DNA from: Plantago ovata
Taxonomy: Eukaryota; Streptophyta; Magnoliopsida; Lamiales; Plantaginaceae
Reading direction: 5' to 3'
Length of the DNA: 64,000 nucleotides
Assembly (NCBI GenBank): GCA_028274465.1
Contig: CM051457.1
Span: forward strand, 34,336,160-34,400,159
Position 1 is the first letter of the stretch. The number at the start of each line of letters is the position of its first letter. The notes under the pieces are model-generated. The model saw only the letters and a program-made list of their open reading frames with translations. It had not been told where the DNA came from and searched no databases. A program made the position numbers and the translations under genes. Shown here in pieces: positions 59,500-64,000 of the stretch.

Positions 59500-61041
59500 A
59501 TGCATGATTATTAGTTAAATGTGCAAAATTTAATAATAATATAATATGTCCTTGGCCTTGGCGGAGGCATATATTTGGCATCAAGAGAAGAATATAAAAC
59601 AATTTCGTCCGTTCCTTCCGCGATCGACATCGATGCTACCAAATTCTCTGGAATTTTGATAAAATCTTACTGGAATCATTCCTCTCGTTCGTATCGTAGC
59701 ATTCGACAAGATGAGAAACAACATGAAATGGATACACCAAAGTCAAAAACCACAAATAACAAAAAATGAATAGTCCATTCCAGTAGAAAACGTAATTAAA
59801 TACTCATCAATTATTGATAATGACCGGTTGCTGTTTTGGACAAGGTCACGTAAGAAATCAACTTTAGATAAAGACCTAAAAGGCCAAGACGTCTCTTTTG
59901 AGATTTAATAAAGAATTATATAAAAATTAAATTTTAATTTGAGTTGCATATGATATTATTAAAGAAAGTGTAAATATATAAAACTAAGTGGTACCAGACT
60001 CAATCACCAAATATGTTATATGTCCTTGACAAGGGACCTGATTTTGTCTCACATCATCAACCAAATCTCCAATGGTGGATCATTTGACTGTACTGAAAGC
60101 ACTCTTTGTAACATGATTGATGATTGGCACGTAACAATGTGATGCTGAGAAAATTTCAATTTTACAAAATCAAGTTTAATTTTTCAACTATGAAGTTGTG
60201 CAGCTGTAAGGATAAAGAATATTATGATAAAGGTTTCTATTCCCACGGATCATGATTAGTTTGTGCACTGACAAGTTTATCAACGGGAAACATCTAGAAT
60301 AGTTATTTATTATTTGTTTAGCTTTAATATTTAAACGTTGAGTCGTTATCTTTATCCGTCAAAGTCTAGGTTGTTCTATTTTGTTGGGCCGGGCCCGTCA
60401 GGCCAATGGCCTGTGAGATATCCTAGAAGAGTAAAAGGTCTATGACTAATTATATAAACCAGTCACTCTCACCGTTTGAAGTAATAAACAAAACGTCTTC
60501 CCGAAAGTTCTGTTTCTCTGTCTCTCTCCTCTAATGACGGCACCGCCCTTCCGTCTGTTGCCCTGTCTTTCTTCTGTCGATGTTCCGTTCATGCAAGAAC
60601 GCGATCCATCCTCCCTCTAATTCTGAGCGATCCATGTCTAAAGGACGTCAAGTTCGCACGTTTCAAGCCAAACTACTCATCACGGATTAGAGTCTTCACT
60701 AAGTTCCTATCATATCCTTAGGACAATTTCCCCATATTCTTTCCTTTTTCCATGGACGGTTTGTTTTAATGTATTGTATGCAATATATAGAATAAAGGTG
60801 TGACACAAACGCCCTCCCTCCCTTTGAAATTTTGAAAATAAATTTTTATACTTAATTTTTTTTTATATATATAATTTAAGGTCACGGTTCAATTCCGAAA
60901 TAGTCCATATATATAAGATAAGTTCGAACCGGTAACCTTTAAATTGAATAGGTCACTGATATAGAGCACATTGCGCAGGGTCTACTATAAGTTATATAAT
61001 TGATTACCAAGTGGAAAAAATCACACATAGATTTAATTAAT
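59500..61041. other. Intergenic, decayed repeats
   Basis: No gene seen. An LTR-like stretch with a TATATAAACC box near 60451 and a pyrimidine-rich leader-like segment (60480-60620) has no recognised body or partner. Confidence 0.35.
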
Positions 61042-61697
61042 GTAATACCTCGCATCTCACATCACTTATGATGACTGAATGAGATAAAGGGAATATATGG
61101 TATTCATGGATAAATGAGAAACCATTATTGATCATCGCTTTGCCGATTAAAACAAAAAGGTATATATGGTAGACCACCACACTTACATGGTATGAGACCT
61201 TTAGGGTGATACCAAAAGTAAATCCACGTGAGCTTAGGCCCAAAGCGGGCATATACCATCGAGATGTGTGTGGGTTAGTCATGAGTAACCTCGCTGGCCC
61301 AACAAGTGGTATCACAGAGGGACTATCCGGAATTGCAGGAACTAAGTGCCATGCGGGGCAAAGTGCTACACCGTATGGGCGGTGGGAGCCACATCTTGAG
61401 CCCGTATGGGCAATCTTTAGAATCCTGCACAGATGGTTGGTCTCGGAAGAGATGGTATTCCCCAAGTCTCGACGAGAACGCCGAGAATTTAAAGGGGGTA
61501 GATTATAATACTCCCGCATCTCATATCGCTTATGAGGGGATAAAGGGTATATATGTTAGACCAGCACTATCGCATGGTATGAGGACTTTTTGGTGATATC
61601 AAAAGTAAATCTGTACAAGCTCGGGTCCAAAGCGGAAAATATCATACTATCGAGACGTGTGTGGGTTAGTCATGAGTAACCTCGCGGCCCCAACAGG
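61042..61697. repeat. Two diverged direct copies of a dispersed plant repeat
   Basis: Copy A (about 61042-61303) and copy B (about 61508-61697) share, in order, ATACC/ATACT-CGCATCTCA, GATAAAGGG, AGACCA, CATGGTATGAG, ACCAAAAGTAAATC, CCAAAGCGG and GTGTGTGGGTTAGTCATGAG. The TATGAG-CCTTT-GGTGATACCAAAAGTAAATC and GGCCCAAAGCGGGCA blocks are, to my recollection, common in plant genomes. Copy A holds an extra insertion of about 60 bp. Open frames over it are not genes. Confidence 0.6.
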
Positions 61698-62532
61698 CTG
61701 GGTGTCGGCCCATTTGTGGTCGGGTCGTTACATTTATAACGACATTGAAACTTCTCAAGCTTAGTGCTGCTTTGGATCCCAGAAACAACTTTGAAAAGTT
61801 TGACATCGACCAGATTTGTAGTGTTGCTAAGTAATTCTATCCTACGGATTTCAGTGAAAATGGACTTCAAGTAGGGGGTGAATTGGGGCATTATCACGTT
61901 GATGTTAGTCGCAACGAGAGCTTTCAGAATCTATCAACTCTTTCTAAATTATGTAGAACATTGTCCAGACACACAAATCCACACATTTCAGTTTAATTGA
62001 CAGGTTAGTTCTTTGCTTTTATTTATCTATTTTCTTTCTTTTTATTTTTTCCTTCTTCTAATTTTGTTTAGTTTAATCGTGTTGATTACTCTTCAATATT
62101 ATTTTCATGTTGATCCGACTAATTTTTACTCTTCCAATATCAGCGGCAACAACAGATCGTTCATTTTGCTATAAAACTTATCAAGACAATTTTGCATAAT
62201 AGATGGAGAATGAGTACTAACTAAGCGGATTCTGTGTCCATATATATTAGAACGTGAGTTAGCTCAAAACATCAACATTAATTTATTTAGTAATTAACGA
62301 GTTCAGCATGATATAGCATAGTAGAGTTCAACTTCAGTAGTATATTTCTTCCATATTCTAAGATACTCATTTGCTGTAGTAAGGGTATGTTCTATTCTAT
62401 AAACTTGGTATATTCTTTTTGATGTTTGATGAATTAGTTTTCTTCTTCATCATGTTCCAATGGATACCGTATTATGCTTTAATATTACTCCGTCTTGTCT
62501 GGATTTGTTTTTCATAACATTATACTTTATCT
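61698..62532. other. Intergenic spacer
   Basis: AT-rich, no gene and no clear repeat, apart from T-rich tracts near 62020-62060. Confidence 0.5.
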
Positions 62533-62541
62533 AATTTATAA
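62533..62541. repeat. 9-bp target duplication, left of foldback element 3
   Basis: AATTTATAA, identical to 63442-63450, directly abutting the GGGTAAATATC terminus. Confidence 0.8.
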
Positions 62542-63441
62542 GGGTAAATATCATATCGTACCCCTCTTAGGACATCATTTGCATCTACAACCCTCTTAGT
62601 TCCAGAATTACATTCAGGTCCACGATCCCATTTTTTTGTTGACCAAGAAATAAGTCACTATTCATTTATGTACAACCAAACATGACCTTACTCTTTTTAT
62701 TTTATTTTTATTTTTCTATTTCGTTTTTATTCCTCGTCTTCTTCTTCATCTCCGACTACAACTCCGATTCTGGAGCTTTGCAGCCCTAGATCGGAGCTGT
62801 AAAGCTCTAGAATCGGAGCTTTACAGCTCCAGCTCGGAGCTGTTAACAGCACCGATTAGGGGCTGTTACAGCTCCAAATTCGGAGCTGTAAAGCTCCAGA
62901 ATCGGGTTTGTTTACAGCTCCGAATTTGGAGCTGTAACAGCCCTAAATCGGGGCTGCTACAGCTCCGATTTGGAGAGGTGTAACAGCTCCAAATCGGAGC
63001 TGCACCTGCAAACAGTTCCGATTTGGAGCTGTAGCAGCCCCAAATCTTTTTCTTTTTTTTTACCTTAAGTTTTTAGTAACTTAGGACTTATGTTGAAATA
63101 TAATTTTTTTAGGGTTTTAAATAATTGTTTAGACCATTTTGAAATATTGTAAAATTATTTGGGTTCGTTTTTAAATAAATAGTGTTAATTGTGTAAAAAT
63201 GAAAATATTTGGGTTAAAAGTTGAATAAACAAAAATCAAATTGTTTGGTCAACCAAAAAATCCGATAATTGACCAAGGGTAAAAAAGTACTTTCGATGAA
63301 TAAGTTCGCGAAAAGTCAAGTTCGTGGATCGAGATGTAATTAATATTATCTAACAAGGTAGTAGATGCAAACTTCGGATCGACTAATGAGGGGCTAGATG
63401 TAATTAAAATCACTAACAGGGATATCATATACAAATGACTC
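62542..63441. mobile_element. MULE-like foldback element 3 with GGAGCTGTAACAGCTCC core
   Basis: A 900-bp element between perfect 9-bp direct repeats. The left end is GGGTAAATATCATATCGTACCCCTCTTAG. The right end, reverse-complemented, begins GAGTCATTTGTATATGATATCCCTG and then TTAG. Further in, both arms carry TTTGCATCTAC, ATTACAT and TTGTTGACCAA/GGTTGACCAA in matching order. The perfect 9-bp duplication and long inverted repeats fit Mutator-like elements. The arms are more diverged than in element 2, although the duplication is perfect. No transposase; non-autonomous. Confidence 0.82.
62750..63046. repeat. Palindromic array (element 3 core)
   Basis: Units of CTCCGATTTGGAGCTG alternating with CAGCTCCAAATCGGAG, joined by TTAACAG, TAACAG or TAAAGCTCC. 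Neighbouring units are mutual reverse complements. The CTCCGAT-TGGAG motif is shared with element 2, and GGAGCT/AGCTCC with element 1. Confidence 0.85.
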
Positions 63442-63450
63442 AATTTATAA
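63442..63450. repeat. 9-bp target duplication, right of foldback element 3
   Basis: AATTTATAA, the second copy of the duplication; see the left copy. Confidence 0.8.
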
Positions 63451-64000
63451 TTTTGGCTATGCTCTGTGCGTAACCATTATTTATGTTTGACTGTGCGAGA
63501 TTATATTTTGCGCCGCTATATTCCACGATGAGGTACGTGCCGGTTGATATCATGTCGCTATCTCGTTAGGGTTACAACTCCCTTTTTTTTAAAAAGAAAA
63601 TAATTTCACAAACGAAATCAATTATTTTTTTTTTTTGCTCAAACTGAAATAATAAAACCTACTCAAGAGAGTACTACGCTACGAGGACACGGTCCTCTAC
63701 ATCTTTATTTAAAAAGAAAATCAATTATTAGGTACATGCATGGCTCTTCAGAATTTATATGGCCGTATTATCGTATTGTACCAAAATTACACCGCAAGTT
63801 CCAACCGAAAACAAGATTAACGTTCTTCAGTTCACATCAGCATGATGATGTTTTACAAGTAATTACACTTTTATTAAGGAATATCCGACTAATATTCCAA
63901 AATGCAACTATACAAGAAATAATCCTTAGTTCCAATTGAACTTGGAATTAGGACAATACAAAAGAGAATGACTAAATGACAGATAGTAAAGCTATATAGA
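63451..64000. other. Window edge, no gene seen
   Basis: AT-rich sequence with a T14-type tract near 63626 and no coding or repeat structure I can support. Confidence 0.5.

Noticed and set aside
61307..61319. TGGTATCACAGAG as a retroelement primer-binding site
   Set aside because: It differs from the Met-tRNA site TGGTATCAGAGC by an insertion and lies inside a dispersed non-LTR repeat with no LTR end beside it.
1..64000. CRISPR arrays, bacterial operons, rRNA genes
   Set aside because: None present; the tandem arrays found lack spacer structure and the sequence is clearly plant nuclear DNA.

Overview
This is a stretch of plant nuclear DNA. It has long AT-rich spacers, many short GT-AG introns, fragments of Copia, LINE and gypsy-type elements, and plant-specific genes. 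The R1-like CC-NB-ARC-LRR relics and the overall gene set suit an asterid eudicot, perhaps Lamiales; that placement is an inference and no species is claimed.

Four intact genes stand out. They are a 2-oxoglutarate-dependent dioxygenase (16.1-17.4 kb, minus, 3 exons), a CYP71-clan cytochrome P450 (23.6-25.3 kb, minus, 3 exons), an ALDH10 aminoaldehyde/betaine-aldehyde dehydrogenase (35.1-38.1 kb, minus, 15 exons) and an intronless arginine decarboxylase (57.4-59.4 kb, plus). Two more are nearly complete but carry small lesions: an HDA8-type histone deacetylase (14.2-15.8 kb, plus, one extra G in a G-run) and a 10-exon conserved plant gene of unknown function (26.9-29.6 kb, plus, an in-frame stop in exon 1). 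ADC (arginine to agmatine, entry to polyamines) and ALDH10 (oxidation of polyamine-derived aminoaldehydes) act in linked pathways, but they lie 20 kb apart and nothing shows co-regulation.

The left 13 kb holds a gutted Copia element (0-4.5 kb), a small RNase H-like relic (4.6-4.8 kb) and two disease-resistance relics of the CC-NB-ARC-LRR class in opposite orientation. One (5.8-9.4 kb, minus) has lost its LRR. The other (10.7-13.3 kb, plus) is nearly full length but has two frameshifts and two in-frame stops.

The right half is mobile DNA. At 43-46.6 kb a gene resembling the 'putative gypsy type transposon' family is preceded by a TATA box and an 86-bp tandem array with three ACGT cores per unit. 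At 46.9-52.9 kb a 6-kb LINE is bounded by a 15-bp target-site duplication.

The most unusual structure is a set of three related foldback elements (about 40.07-40.93, 53.44-54.25 and 62.54-63.44 kb). Their termini are alike (GGGT... then TACCC-CTTAG), their inverted repeats are long, and two show 9-bp target-site duplications as expected of Mutator-like elements. Each carries a central array of short palindromes built on GGAGCT/AGCTCC and CTCCGAT-TGGAG. The palindrome sequence differs between copies while the architecture is kept. I do not recognise this family from the literature.
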